Source: Caenorhabditis elegans (Eukaryota; Nematoda; Chromadorea; Rhabditida; Rhabditidae). From it: a stretch of DNA of 64,000 nt. Positions 41,096 to 54,240 of this stretch are shown here, in pieces (position 1 is the stretch's first letter; the number at the start of each line of letters is the position of its first letter). Position numbers and translations under genes: made by a program. Where the stretch lies: contig NC_003280.10 in the NCBI RefSeq assembly GCF_000002985.6, forward strand, positions 6,320,501 to 6,384,500, given 5' to 3'. The notes beneath the pieces were generated by a model, which made no database searches, was not told the origin of the DNA, and worked only from the letters and a program-made list of their open reading frames with translations.

Positions 41096-44000
41096 TTAGG
41101 AACGCAAAACGAAAAGGGTGTCGTTGATAGCATTGAGCCAGGAAGCAAGATGATCAGAAGATTCCGCGGCTAGCACAACTCTGAAAACGATACATATAAA
41201 TACACATTTCAAACGAATTTTTTAGTGCACTAAAGACTGTGCTTTACCGTACCGTCTTTTCTCGAGAAGACTGGGTGTCTGATCAATGAGCAGTTCGATA
41301 TGGAATTCGTGGTCTCGTCCGTTTCTTGTTTCTTCGACCGACTGATTTGTGCATTTGGTCAAATCAATTTGAGACAGTGGCACTTTTTGATTCTTCTCAT
41401 CAATAGGATTTTTCCAAAAGAAGATGATTCCACGGTGGAGCATTGCCCAATATCTGTCCCACGCTGCTTCGCCATTTGGAGATCGCTCATCGAACAAATA
41501 CAGAAACCCACGATATTCGACGTCAATTGCTTCTGGAAGCGAAGAGCAGTGAGATTGAAGCTTCACAGTTCCTTCCAGTGGATACGTCACATCATCGAGA
41601 TAGAACTGACGATCGCCGGCGGAGTCGCGATCAAGTGTCAGCTTTCCACAGAATCTGAAGTCGCAGTCTGGAGCCTGGTATCCTGGCATCGAGAGAACTG
41701 TTCGATTTGACAGGACACTGTTGTTTCTCGCACGACGATGGGCAGAGTTGGGAACCAACAAATTCCGGAACTTGGCCGCCAATACTGCTGCACATGTCTT
41801 TTCAGGAGCCTTGTACTCGGGAACACGCTGTAATTTGATTTTGGTAATTAGAATATTTGTTTATTTGGGACAATTCATTTACCATCATGTACACCTCCAT
41901 GGCAATAACAAAATCGACAGGAAGATTCGAGAAATGCATATGTTCTCCGAAGTGAATGACATGCATTCTTGTCTGGTAATGAGCAAGAAGTGTGACAACT
42001 CCGGTTGCTTCGATTTCTGTGCGACACTTCAGTGCGACGATGAAAGCGAATGAACCACCTGGGAAAGAAATTTCATTTTTTCAAGCACGGCAATTGTTCA
42101 ACTTACGACAATTGAAATTTTTATTGAGATGGATAGCAATATTCGAAATCACCATTGCAGACTTGAAGTGTCGGTTGATTGGAGGAGGTGGATGACGAAC
42201 AACCGATAAAGCTTGAAGGCGTCGAACTTCGTCAAGCTGCAACTTCAGTCGCTCCCGACAAATAAGCAATACTCTCTGAGATGCAAGTTCTTGGACAACC
42301 ATTTGGGCTCTTTTAGCATCGATGAGCGAAATTTCAGCGAGTTGAATATGCTTCCGTGTTTTCTCGATTGTTTCTATTAGCTTGGATATCTGACGTTTGG
42401 AGTCGTTGATCTTATCAGCTGCAGAGAAGTTGCTGATTGAGCTGACAAATGAATCATCCGCAGCGTTTGACTGATTCTTATTACGCCACGCAAACGTTCC
42501 TTTCGGAGTTGAAGTAGCAAGAGCCGAAGGTTGAGACATTTTTTGTACAACAACTTTCTCCGTTTTAGCACATCCTTCCTTGTCAGAGACACGATATTCC
42601 GCAACAGATTGGCCAGCGTGAGGTGTAACGAGAGTGGGAGAGCGTGTGAATTGAGGACCACTAGACGAAGCACTATAACCTGTACCATCTTCTTCAAACT
42701 CCTGCATGTATGGTGTGGTCTGAAAACTTCAGAATAAGCATTATAACAAGTCAGTCCACTCACGTCTTTCTCGAATTCAATTTCCTGGTATGTGTTCGTC
42801 GACAAATCCAATCTATTTCTGATCATCTTGTTTGGACTTTTCTGAGATTTAACTTCAGCATAACCATCAACTGTACGTTCAAGCGTAGTTTTGTCATCAT
42901 AATCTCCAGTCGGAACTTCAACAAAGTCGAACATCTCATCAATTTTATCACAAGTGCGCTCTTCTGGTATATCAGAAAATGGAAGACTCTGACGCATAGT
43001 AATCGCTCTTGGTGTCAACAAAATTTCGTCAGTTTGGTCCATTCCTTCCCTATCCACATTCCTCGATTGTTTTTTAATAGGAAGAGAATAAAGAACTTCT
43101 TCATTGCTCTCTCCATAGGGCACATGATTTTTCTTTGCATAACCACTAATTCCCATGTGAACACTTGGATGCATTTCTCTGAAATTAGAAAAGCTTATTG
43201 CACAATTTTGATACCAAATCACTCACAGATGACTGATTCTAGGAACGAAGTCGTTGCTCACATTGTCTTCCGCTGAATCTGACACCATATTCTGATTTTC
43301 GTCAAAAGTGCTGTTGTCCGCTCGTTTTCTAAGCTGTGCGATTTCTTCAGCAGCGTCAATTTTTCGATGGAATCCAAAATCAGCTTTCTCGAAATCGTTT
43401 GCAATTGATCTGTAAGAAAACGATTGAACAAGTGGACATTAAAAGTGGAACATTGCCATAGGGGAAGGATAGAAGGGTACATAAAATTCTAATGTAGAAC
43501 TCATGAAGAGACTTTTAAACTATTTTAAATAAATTTCCATCATTGTGTATACTCCACTCTTGGAGATGTACTAACTTGACAAGAGAAGATGGTGAACGAA
43601 TATCAGTCTTTGTTGGAAGACCAGGCGATGGAATAGACTTTCTGACCGAAGCAGGTGAATCGAATGAAGGAAGAACAATGGTCTGGGTACCACGGCGATT
43701 ACGTCGACTCATGGGAGAAGCACGAACTGATTCCTCTTGTCCGAAATGTTTGGAAAAGTCGCCTAAATGTTTATTATTGATTGAATTTTGTTTGTTGAAA
43801 CCTACTTTTATGCGTGACCTTGGATACTTGTGGGGTCAAAGTAATGAATCCAGCAACAGTATTTTCAGTCTTCATTAAGTGATCCATTCGATTAATGTCA
43901 ACTTTGTGGATATTACGAGTGGTTCTGAAGCAAAACGTATTATAGTGATTAAAGGCTGAATAGATTACAATGGGCTAGGTCTTTTTGGAGTCCCATCCAA

Positions 44001-44779
44001 AATTGGAGTCTCGTTTTTCTTGGAAATCGACCCATACTCTTTCATATCACCACGTCCGTCATTAGCGTAATCCGAATTTGGCACTCTTTTCAACTGTGGC
44101 ACAAGTCTCGTGGAGATATGACTGCAATTTTGATGAGTGTAAATCAAACTCAATTTTAAATAATACATTGTTTCAATTTGCTGTCCTGTACCCAAACTCT
44201 GCTCAAACCTCTCAGAAGACCGATGATGCCTAATCATGTGTGGATCGTAAAAATCGGTTCCCAACTCGATATCGTGCTCCTCGTATTCTTCGTGATCTTC
44301 GATCATTGAATCGTCTGAATTCAATAACTAAGTTAATAATTCAGACAGTATCTCACCTATAAAATTGGTAGTCACAACTTCTTTTTCATTATCCTGCATA
44401 GGTTCGCTATTTCTGCGGTACCGGCCCAAATTCGCATATCTTGGAGAATCCAGTTGATCTTGACGAGAACATTGATCGAATGCAGCAACGAGATCCAGAG
44501 TTCTCCCACGAGGAGCGTTCAGACGCCAAGTGTCACCGCGTGACGGAGACCACCAGCTCATATCAGGCTTTTGTGGTGTTTCCTTTACGGGAGTGTCCGC
44601 GAATTTTGAATTATTAGCTGCAGTTAATGACGTCCAGCGGTAAGACTGAAAATACATCGGATTATTAATACAATTTTTAAAGTTAAAAATACCCTGTTGG
44701 AATCCAATGGCGAAGACATAGGAGGCGGCGATTTCAACTGCGGCGGATGCGAAAAATTGATATTTTCTCGTCGATACAT
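41096..44779 (-). CDS. ani-2: anillin homologue
   Basis: ANI-2 is a short anillin that organises the syncytial germline rachis and stabilises intercellular bridges. Exons: 44779-44693, 44645-44357, 44314-44167, 44121-43969, 43924-43806, 43762-43576, 43409-43227, 43178-42764, 42719-42107, 42058-41883, 41827-41253 and 41180-41096, giving 1009 aa. The N-terminal half is polar and low-complexity. A coiled stretch (INDSKRQISKLIETIEKTRK to LDEVRRLQAL) leads into the anillin homology region (SAMVISNIAIHLNKNFNC, GSFAFIVALKCRTEIEATG). The C terminus is a PH domain (FCGKLTLDRDSAGDRQFYLD, WDRYWAMLHRGIIFFWKNP) ending HLASWLNAINDTLFVLRS. It lacks obvious N-terminal myosin/actin-binding motifs, as known for ANI-2. 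The intron 44166-44122 is only 45 bases and in frame. From memory this is K10B2.5. Confidence 0.96.
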
Positions 44780-45276
44780 TTTTGCGAAATGACAAAATCA
44801 CTATCGATAAAGAAAAACGACCACACGTCGAAAAATACGACAAAAATGCGTGGAATTGTTTAATTTCCCACAATTGCCGCCATGACCCCGTGAGTTACGG
44901 TAATCGTGGTGGGACCCAACACGGATGTAGTTGCACGCTCCTTTAACTACAATTGTTTATTAAACTGGAAATTCAGTTCGTTTTTTGATTTCTCTCTTTT
45001 AATTCGTTCTATTCCTGATTGTTTAATGAATATTTAATTTTTATATACTTGCTTTTGAAAATATCGTTAAATTTAACTCAAGTTAAAATAATTTTGATTA
45101 TTTAACTTTTAATTCCACACTTGTTTCTTTAAAAAATATTCTGGCTGTGCAGTTTGTTTGATCTCCCACTGAGCACAGCGCGAAACGAATATTACAAAAA
45201 ACTTAATCTTTAAAAATATTTAACAAGAAATATTTTCAGAAAACAGTCGTCTCGGTTTCCGTTCTTACTGATCGCT
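44780..45276. promoter_or_regulatory. divergent promoter of ani-2 and clec-88
   Basis: Only 497 bases separate the two ATGs. GTGAGTTACGGTAATCGTGG near 44889 and CTGTGCAG...GAGCACAGCGCG around 45140-45180 are the only non-AT-rich patches. TATTTTCAG ends at 45239, a possible trans-splice acceptor for clec-88. Confidence 0.45.
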
Positions 45277-46077
45277 ATGCAGTTTATATTTTTTGGAACC
45301 CTATTTTCTGGACTTTTATTGGTATGTGCAGTTACTAACGATATTGAAGACGCTAGTGGAGAGACACCTGGAATTGTTTCTCAAATTACTGAAGAGCAGC
45401 CCCATCAGCGACGTGAGTTTATTTGTAAATCATGAATTTAAAATTGATCTTCAACAGTTTAAAGATTAAATGAATTTCCAGAAAAACTCTACAATTGGGA
45501 CTACAAGGACCTCGGAACAATTGCATTCGAAGACATTCCATTCCCAACTCTTCAGCCGTCACAAACTATTGACCAATCGGAAAATTGCCCGGAAGGTTGG
45601 ATCCGATATTCCGATTCATGCTACTGGGTGGAAACGGAGCTTCTTGGATTCGCCAAAGCCGAAAGAAAGTGTTCTGAAAAGCAATCGACACTGTTTGTGG
45701 CCAATTCTATCGATGAGTGGGAGGCAATTCGTGGTCATTCAAAAGACTCGTTTTCTTCGTGGATCGGTCTTGTTAGATTTTCCCACTACGAGAGATCCGA
45801 GCAATTGCCACGTTGGCAGACCGAAGGAGCTGTCAATCCGTCTAAGATGTGTGTTTACTTTGCAAGTGTTCTTTTTCAAAGAAAAAAATTCAGAAACTGG
45901 TTGATCAAGCCGTATAGTCCACTCGTCAATGGATGGTCACAACTTGCCAACTGTGCTGCCAGTTATAAGTCCCCAGCCTCTTTGGAAACTGCTTCATACA
46001 CTTATTTCTACCCATGTACATATTTATTCTATTCGATCTGTGAACGGAACTCGACCATTGCTAATTCATTGCATTAA
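45277..46077 (+). CDS. clec-88: secreted C-type lectin-domain protein
   Basis: Exons: 45277-45412, 45482-45848 or close to it, and 45894-46077, giving 228 aa. An N-terminal signal peptide (MQFIFFGTLFSGLLLVCAV) is followed by an acidic linker and one C-type lectin domain. Landmarks: CPEGWIRYSDSCYWVE, AERKCSEKQSTL, SWIGLVRF, then INWLIKP, LANCAASYK, YFYPCTYLFYSICERN, giving the six Cys of the long-form fold. The calcium-binding EPN/QPD and WND motifs are not conserved, so sugar binding by the classical site is doubtful. The second intron is 45 bases with no stop and in frame; removing it restores the usual NW...NC spacing, so I treat it as a real intron. From memory this is K10B2.3. Confidence 0.92.
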
Positions 46078-46503
46078 AAATGTAAATAATCTTACATTAC
46101 AATTACCATCTTGTCATCAAATCCATCAAAATCTCCTCTTCTCCCATTACCTGTCATCGACTGTACTTATGAATTATGTAATTCTCACTACTCCCTAAAG
46201 ATTCTCATTTTGTACTTGTCTTAAACCATAAAAACTGAGAATTCCGAAGTAACTTGCAATATTTATTTTTGCTCGCATACCATGTACGAACACCTAAAAG
46301 GCGGGCTTCACTTTGGACGAACGAAGTACTTATGATCATTCTGTCTTGGGAACATTGGAGCAATATTTCTAGAGAAGTTACAATTCAAAGTTAAAATCAT
46401 CAAATCATTTTGTCTCATCTGACGACACTTCAATAATCCTCTTTCTTATTGTCATCTTATAACACTTATCAATTTCCTAGTTTGCTTTCCATTCATTTCA
46501 GAA
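46078..46503. other. clec-88 3' flank and carboxypeptidase promoter
   Basis: No gene is supported. Both neighbours are on the plus strand 0.43 kb apart. CATTTCAG directly precedes the carboxypeptidase ATG, so trans-splicing is likely; an operon is possible, but the two products share no obvious pathway and a separate promoter is equally likely. Confidence 0.45.
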
Positions 46504-48520
46504 ATGAAACTACTTTCTATACTTTTTATTTTTGTATCCTCATATTCCTTCTGTCTAGCTGCTCCAGCTACGGATAAAGTCAATGATTTACCAGGATTGA
46601 CTTTCACACCAGATTTCTTTCATTATTCTGGATATTTGCGAGCTTGGACAGACAAATATTTGCATTATTGGTTAACCGAATCATCTAGAGCTCCAACTCA
46701 GGATCCCCTAGTTCTATGGCTCAATGGAGGACCGGGATGTTCTAGTTTAGATGGGTTAATTGAAGAATTGGGACCATTTCATGTAAAGGATTTTGGAAAC
46801 TCTATATACTACAACGAGTACGCCTGGAACAAAGTAGAATTCCACTTTTAATATTGTATGAGAAAGTAACAATTTCAGTTTGCAAATGTCTTATTCCTGG
46901 AATCTCCAGCAGGCGTTGGATATTCTTATTCAACAAATTTCAATTTGACAGTTTCTGATGATGAAGTATCTCTACATAATTACATGGCTCTTCTTGATTT
47001 TCTATCCAAATTCCCAGAATATAAGGGTCGTGATTTCTGGATCACAGGAGAATCGTATGCAGGAGTTTATATTCCAACTCTGGCCGTACGTATTTTGAAT
47101 GACAAGAAAAACTTCCCAAATTTCAAAGGAGTGGCGATTGGTAATGGAGCCTTGAATTTTCCAAATAACTATAATACTATGGTTCCATTTTACTATTACC
47201 ATGCTTTAGTTCGTGACGAGTAAGTTGGTTTATAATTAATCTAGATATTGTACGTTGGTTTGCAATAAGTTGAAGCATAGTCCTATAAAAATTGACTTCA
47301 ACGTTTATTGAATAATCTTCAAAAATTGGCACCGCGAGTGATGAGATCGTGACAAGACCTAACGGAAATTGCCACATTTTGATAACTTTCCTTCTACCTG
47401 ATTTTTCAAATGATACTTCTTCATAATTGTATATTTTTTCAGTTTATACAATGACATTGCAAGAAATTGTTGCAATAACAACATTGGAACATGTGACATC
47501 TACAGCAAATTCTTTGATCCAAATTGTAGAGACAAAGTTATCAATGTAAGTTGGAAACAGTTTCTCTCAAAAATGTTTTAAATTTCAGGCACTAGATGGT
47601 ACTAATGAGCTTAATATGTACAACTTGTATGATGTTTGTTATTACAATCCAACCACAAATCTCAAAAAAGCTTTTATCGAAAGACAAATGAGAATAGCCG
47701 TCGGATTACCAGCAAGAAAACATAATGCAGCTACCGTAATACTAGATTTCAGAAACTACTATAATTTCAAAATACTTTCAGACAGTTCCGCTTTGTGCTC
47801 AAACCAATAATACACATGTTTATTTGAATAGAGCGGATGTTCGGAAAAGTTTGCACATTCCAAGTTCTCTTCCAGCATGGGAAGAGTGTAGGTTGGTTTT
47901 TGTGGGGTCTATGTCTTCTCGGTATTACCTGGAGGAAAGTTTGCTAGAATATTGCGTAGTGTCATCTTACAATTAATTAATCCTAATTGTTTTCTCTTAC
48001 AGCGACCAAGTTGGAAAGAATTATGTAGTAACACATTTCAATGTGATTCCCGAATTTCAGACAATGATTGCTGCAGGAATTAAAGTTTGAATATTTCAAA
48101 TTAATTTCAAGTATTTAGAATTGTTTAGATTCTTGTCTACAATGGAGATGTGGACACTGCTTGTAATTCAATCATGAATCAACAGTTTTTGACATCACTC
48201 AACCTGACAGTTCTTGTTAGTTTCTCTTGTCTTTATTTTATATTTAACTTTTATTTTTTAGGGAGAACAGGAGAAAGTGAACGAGGCTTGGCACTACTCC
48301 GGCCAGACTGGAACTGCAGTAGCTGGGTTTCAGACCAAGTTCGCCGGAAGTTTGTTGCCTTTAATATCATTTTAAACCTACATAACCATTTACAGATGTT
48401 GATTTTTTGACCGTTCGTGGAAGTGGCCACTTTGTGCCTGAAGACAAACCTAAGGAATCGCAGCAAATGATTTTTAATTTTATCAATAATAAGGACTATT
48501 CTACTCCTATTCAACTTTGA
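46504..48520 (+). CDS. cathepsin A-type serine carboxypeptidase
   Basis: Nine exons: 46504-46833, 46879-47219, 47443-47545, 47589-47735, 47782-47891, 48003-48084, 48129-48215, 48262-48349, 48396-48520; 470 aa. A signal peptide (about 1-20, [20 protein letters not shown]) directs it to the secretory or lysosomal route. Peptidase family S10 is shown by [13 protein letters not shown] (oxyanion hole and substrate binding), the catalytic Ser in [13 protein letters not shown], Asp in [12 protein letters not shown] and His in [11 protein letters not shown]. The family removes C-terminal residues at acid pH. All catalytic residues are present, so it should be active. A degenerate copy of exon 6 lies 0.6 kb downstream of the stop. 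From memory this is K10B2.2, in the ctsa group; I am not sure of the exact symbol. Confidence 0.95.
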
Positions 48521-49090
48521 TCATTGACTGTGATTTATTAATTTTTGGAGAAGTTTCTATTTAAGGCAATAAAAAGAAAATTGAGTTACTTAAAAGTAGC
48601 GAAAATCTGGGAAATATTTTTAAATGAATCCAAATTTGCCTCTGATTCCGAATATATATGTGAAAAAATTCAAAAAATCTTCATTGATTTCACTACTCCA
48701 TCTTTAAACTACAAAACTTAATAAATTCTAATTTTTGGTAATTTGGCAGTTTACCAAAAAGTTTGGCTGAATTTTTTTTGAGTGTTTTGTTATGGTACAG
48801 AAATACGTTTCATGTTTTTTTTTCAAAATGATTTACAAAAAAACTTCAAATTTCTAATTGTTCCTTGCCAATTGTACTAATGTTGACCTTTAGTATGCAC
48901 CAATGATAACTGGATATTCTGTTTTTGGCAGATAGATATATTTGAATTTCAGATGAGTCTAATGAATAATAAATACCACGAACCTAGCCATCATTCGTGT
49001 TTTTATTTAACCAATAGAAGCACCCATCGAAGAAATAAAGGGTATAATGATTTTTCAATGAACCTGTTCAACATCCTAATGTCTTTTGTC

Positions 49091-49205
49091 TTGCAACAGA
49101 AGTTGACAGAAATTATGTGGTATTACGTTTAAGTGTAATTCTCAAATTTCAATGTATGGTATCAGCTAATTTAAAAGTTTGGATATTTCAAATTTAGTAC
49201 AAAAC
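49091..49205 (+). pseudogene. degenerate copy of carboxypeptidase exon 6
   Basis: From TTGCAACAGAAGTTGACAGA onwards this stretch follows the acceptor, exon 6 and the start of intron 6 of the carboxypeptidase (48000-48110) in order. AAATTATGTGG matches GAATTATGTAG, then TTTAAGTGTAATTCTCAAAT matches TTCAATGTGATTCCCGAATT, and AAAGTTTGGATATTTCAAAT matches AAAGTTTGAATATTTCAAAT. It carries an in-frame stop and small indels. No other exon copy is clear nearby, so it is a relic of a partial tandem duplication. Confidence 0.75.
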
Positions 49206-49410
49206 TTAGAAAGTTTCAGATTCTATACTAAAAACAATTTTTTCAGAATTGTGAATTCCTTGAAAGTGTAATATACATGTAATAGAATAAATTATGTTTA
49301 TGGGATACGTTTTGCAAATTTTTATTATAAGTGGTTTCGAATTTATCCGATTTCTGAAGCACAATAGGTCTTGCCACGAACAAAAAACTTTGAAGCAGAT
49401 GTTGCACAAA

Positions 49411-49443
49411 AAGGTGTGCGCCTTTAAAGTTTACAGTACTCTC
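49411..49443. repeat. dispersed repeat fragment with GCGCCTTTAAAG core
   Basis: GGTGTGCGCCTTTAAAGTTT followed by ACAGTACTCT resembles, from memory, one end of the common GGTCTCGACACGACA family also seen at 35862-35930. It is short and isolated. Confidence 0.45.
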
Positions 49444-50812
49444 ACTGTCCTCTTTCTGATGTATTTACTTGCGTCTGAAATCCTGAAATAAAAACCGCTA
49501 GACCAACGAAAACAAGATTTTTCAAACGAACACAAAACAGACGGAAAAGAAGGTAGGTTGAAAAAGAACGAGAGATATGTCAATCTAAATGTGTAATAAT
49601 ATCTCGAATTTCGGGTCTGAAAATCAAAAGTCGAGCTGAAAATGTGATCAGCAGACAGAGGGAGGTAGTATTAGAGTGCACGGGGTGCAGAAAAAGTACG
49701 AGAAATACCCTTTCCCACACTGTTTTCTCTTGCTTTCTCCGCTTTTCGCTAGTTTTAAAGGTGAACAGAATCCAGTTGGATTGGGCTAGACATCACATAA
49801 AATGCGGAGATTTAGAGAAGGCAAGCGCGCCCTAAAGCAAAGAGGGCGTGCACGAGACGGCGGGTCGATTCAAGCTCTAACTGTCTGCGTCTCCACTATT
49901 GAAAGGTGCTTCACCGCTGTCTCTAATCCGATTTTCTTTCTCTTTTCTACCTTCTTTTCTGTCTTTTCTTTTTTGTTTCCTTCTCGTAACACTCAAATCT
50001 TCCTTTCGTATAGTCGTTCGTTTTCATCGTTTTCCGTTAGTTGTGTATTTTCAGGAAAACCTGAGATATTTTCAATTTCCGAACGTTTGTTCTCGTTTAA
50101 TGCCCAACCGCATCATAAAAACGTTAAATATGTTTCTCCCAAATGGAGAAAAGAGCAAATTTATGATTGAAAAACTAAAAAAAAGTCATGACTAAATAGT
50201 TATTATGCTCATCGAAAAATTTGCCAGTTTAAATGCTATTTTATCGATTTTCTGAAATGCCCTGAAATCTTTGATTAAAATCACTATTTTGATTCTCTAT
50301 CGAGACATATAAAAGATTCTTGATTTATTTTTTAAAATAAGTTGAAATTATAAACACAAATTTGACGATAAACACCAAAATGTGCGTTACCTTTTCATTT
50401 GCAATACATATTATTTAATAAGTTTTTTAAATGTCAATCTTCAAATATTGTGTTGTTAAATTCAAACTCCCAGATGTTTTATTTGCTATTTTCAGCTGAA
50501 ATTCAGATATTCCTATAACAATTTATTTTTCTATTTGGATTAACCAGTTCACTGATTCTGTAAAAGATTACGAAATCAAGAGAATTCTCGAAACAAAAAA
50601 TTCATTGCAACGTTGATACAATTTCATCTTCGGAACATTTTCCCTTTAATTTCCTTTAAATTTCGATGATACTGATTAACTCACCTGATTATATGAGATC
50701 TTTCCGACTTTAAATTGATTTTTACACAAAAACATTGTTCTCTAAATATCGACATATTTTTATCTTCTAATCAATCAACACTCAATAATATCCATTTAAT
50801 TCAGGACATTAA

Positions 50813-53412
50813 ATGTCTTCACCGCACCGAGCTTCAACAACTCAGCAGCTGGCGGACTTATCGTTGACGGAAGGTGAACACGATGAGGGCAAACCGCTTT
50901 CTATTGACTACCTTCAAGGGCACGAAGGCCTGATCGAGGTAAGGAAAACGAGATTTCCCGTCATTCTAGCGCCATCATAATGTCGTTTTGATTTTTTTTT
51001 TTTTTTTTTTTTTGATTTTTCCCAAATCTTTCTTCAACTATCATCACCTTTTTCAGGAAGTATTAAAATGGAGTGAACACGAACAGCTCGATTTTATGGA
51101 CAAAATTGTTCATCGATTATCACATTATCAGTTGGGAAAAGTCGACAACTTTATCAGGCCCATGCTCCAGAGAGATTTCATTAGTAATTTACCAGGTAAA
51201 ATTTTTGTCTGTTCAGTATTAAACTAATCTAATTCTATTTTATTTCAGCACATCTTGTCGAATTAATTCTGTTTAATGTAAACTCGGATTCATTAAAATC
51301 TTGCGAAGAAGTGAGCACAAGCTGGCGATGTGCACTCGCCCGTGGTCAACATTGGAAGAAATTGATTGAAAAGAATGTTCGAAGTGATTCCCTGTGGTGG
51401 GGACTTTCTGAAAAAAGACAATGGTTAGTTGATGATTTAGTTTATCAGAAAATAGGAATAAAATACTTGATTTCAGGGACAAATTCCTGAATATCAGTCG
51501 AGACATGTCAGTGCGACGAATCTGTGAAAAATTCAACTACGATGTGAATATTAAACGGGATAAGCTTGATCAGCTCATTTTAATGCATGTCTTCTACAGT
51601 AAATTATATCCAAAAATCATTCGAGATATTCATAACATTGACAACAACTGGAAACGTGGAAACTACAAAATGACTCGAATAAATTGTCAATCAGAAAATA
51701 GCAAAGGAGTATATTGCCTTCAATATGACGATGACAAAATTGTATCTGGTTTGAGGGACAACACTATTAAAGTCAGAATGATATTATTTTGATTTCAAAA
51801 TAACTCTGATATTTTTAGATTTGGGATAGAAAAGACTACAGCTGCAGTCGAATTCTTTCTGGACATACTGGTTCCGTTTTATGCCTTCAATATGACAATC
51901 GTGTAATAATTTCTGGATCTTCTGATGCCACAGTACGTGTCTGGGATGTCGAAACTGGAGAGTGCATTAAAACGTTAATTCATCATTGTGAAGCTGTTCT
52001 TCATCTTCGATTTGCTAATGGAATAATGGTAACATGCTCAAAAGATAGATCGATTGCTGTCTGGGATATGGTTTCGCCACGCGATATCACAATTCGAAGA
52101 GTTCTTGTTGGTCATAGAGCAGCTGTAAATGTCGTTGATTTTGATGATAGATATATAGTCAGTGCAAGTGGAGACCGAACTATTAAGGTGAGAATTTGAA
52201 ATTAAAAAACTGCTTTTCCAGTTATTAAGAAGCTTTTTTTTTAATTTAAAGGTGTACTTATCGTTTGAGTCTCGTTTACTATTCTTGCGGTTCTGAAAAT
52301 ATTAATTTTTTTCAATATTCAGGTCTGGTCAATGGATACACTCGAGTTTGTTCGAACATTGGCTGGCCATCGACGAGGAATTGCATGTCTTCAATATCGT
52401 GGACGGCTCGTTGTTTCTGGATCCAGTGATAACACGATTCGACTATGGGATATTCATTCTGGTGTATGCCTACGTGTTCTTGAAGGCCATGAAGAGCTCG
52501 TGCGATGCATTCGATTTGACGAAAAACGAATTGTCTCCGGAGCATACGACGGAAAGATTAAAGTATGGGATCTTCAAGCTGCTCTAGATCCTCGTGCATT
52601 ATCTTCGGAAATATGCCTCTGCTCATTAGTTCAACATACTGGCAGAGTGTTCCGCCTGCAGTTTGATGATTTCCAAATTGTTTCCTCTTCACATGATGAC
52701 ACTATTCTCATTTGGGACTTTTTGGACGCTCCACCCAGTGGGCTTCCGTCTTCAACAAACAGAGTAAGTACAACATCTGGATCAAATCTGTTAATTGAGA
52801 AATGGCAGTACATTTGATAGTCTTCAAAATTCGCAAATACACTTTGAAGAAAAAAAAGTGCTTGCAAATTTGTAGTCAGTTTCTTTTCCGTGATTCATAT
52901 TTATTTTTCTAGGCCACCCTCCCAGAACTTCCAAACCAAGCTGCTGTCGCTCGAGCTCAAATGCTTTTTGAAATGGCTGCTCGACGAGAAATTGAGCGAC
53001 GAGATAGAGAAGTTGTGGAAGAACCTGCACTGAGGCCACGTGCCAATGCTGCTCGTCGACACAATGCCGATATTGCAGCAGCTGCAGCAGCGGCGGAAGC
53101 TGCTAGAGGTGCCGGGGACAATGATGAATCGTCATCAGAGGAAGATCTGGACAGAGTTGATCAGGTTAATAATCCGAACGTGGCTGGACCAGCGCCACCG
53201 CAACCACACAATCAGAATCATAGAAGGAGGCAACCAAGACCAGAATTGCCTGTCAGACTTATGGTAAAATTGAAAATTGAATGATGAGACTAAAGATTGA
53301 CAAGTTTCAGCAAGAAATGGCTGCTTTTGACAATATGCGCCGACAACAAAATAATATGGATCACCTGGGCGGAGGCGACGTAGACGAAGAGATGCCAGAT
53401 GGTGGCCCATAA
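50813..53412 (+). CDS. lin-23: F-box/WD40 substrate receptor of SCF ligase (beta-TrCP)
   Basis: LIN-23 recruits substrates, usually through a phosphodegron, to the SKP1-CUL-1 ubiquitin ligase; it restrains cell division and acts in Wnt/beta-catenin and neuronal contexts. Exons: 50813-50938, 51057-51195, 51249-51423, 51477-51771, 51819-52187, 52323-52763, 52913-53263 and 53311-53412, giving 665 aa. An N-terminal dimerisation-type helix ([20 protein letters not shown]) precedes the F-box ([20 protein letters not shown], about 80-125). Seven WD40 blades follow to about 515 (e.g. [31 protein letters not shown]). The last 150 residues are an Ala/Arg/acid-rich extension ([24 protein letters not shown]) not present in vertebrate beta-TrCP. 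Intron 1 contains about 22 T in a row (50992-51013). From memory this is K10B2.1. Confidence 0.98.
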
Positions 53413-54240
53413 AATCTACACTCCTTCCCATTTTTTTTTGAATTTTTACTGATCTTCAACCGGTGCAGAAATCAACCAAACCCTCTGTAATCTTCCTTGT
53501 CATTTTCCAAAAAAGAAAGTTGAAATTCCTTTGTACAGTATCCTTTTGCATCCCCTTCCCAACTTTTCCTCTCACTATTAACTGATCTGATTTCATGTGA
53601 TAATAGTGTGTGTGTGTGTCTCTGCATTCTATTCATCTTTTCTCAATCGACATATTGGAATATCGCACGCACAACCCCTTTCTTTCTTGTTTTTGTAACC
53701 GCATTCGAGTCCTGGTTTTTCTGAAACTATTTTTTTAATACTTCAATTTTCAAAGTCGCATGCTTTGCGGGTGCCCATTCATCCACTCTCACCATTTTAT
53801 TTTGTTTTTCATCCCTCTTCCCATTTCTCAACGGTTTTTCTTCTACGGCGACGATTCTAAATGCTTCTATCCCCCGCTTTCCTCACCCGCACATTTTCAA
53901 TCGCTTCACACAAATCTGTTTCAAATAATCGTTTTCGTTCCTAATTTTTCTCCCCTTCCATTGCCTCCAATTCCAAATTTCTTTTATTCGCTCGGAAAAT
54001 TGTGTTCTGTATAGTTCGAAATGATATAAACAAATTTGGGTTTTGCTACTCCACAATCTGCCATTCCATCTTTTTTTCTAAATTAGAGTTTCTCATTATC
54101 ATTCTTCTGTCACTTCCTGTCTTTCCTACGTCATTGTCACTGACAACTTTGCAGAACCGATTTGAGCATTTCTGCAACTTTCTTCTATTACATCTCTACG
54201 TCCCCATTCTTATCACACTATTTATTTAGTCATGTGACAA
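53413..54240. other. lin-23 3' UTR and flank
   Basis: Pyrimidine-rich, less AT-biased text continues for about 800 bases after the stop, with a GT microsatellite at 53606-53619. The even composition suggests a long 3' UTR, but I see no clear AATAAA that fixes its end. Open frames here have no support. Confidence 0.45.

Larger units (their letters stand above)
48521..50812. other. intergenic: carboxypeptidase 3' flank to lin-23 promoter
   Basis: AATAAA at 48568-48573 probably ends the carboxypeptidase mRNA. A pseudogene fragment (49091-49205) and a dispersed repeat fragment (49411-49443) follow. From about 49640 to 50050 the sequence becomes GC-richer and then pyrimidine-rich (TTCTTTCTCTTTTCTACC), probably the lin-23 promoter and 5' leader. 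TTAATTCAG ends eight bases before the lin-23 ATG. Confidence 0.5.

Noticed and set aside
45849-45893. Reading the 45-base stretch of clec-88 as coding because it contains a Cys (MCVYFA) that might be a lectin-domain Cys
   Set aside because: Removing it as an intron joins PSKINW directly and restores the usual NW...NC...C...C spacing of the long-form domain with six Cys; the flanks also fit GT...TTCAG.
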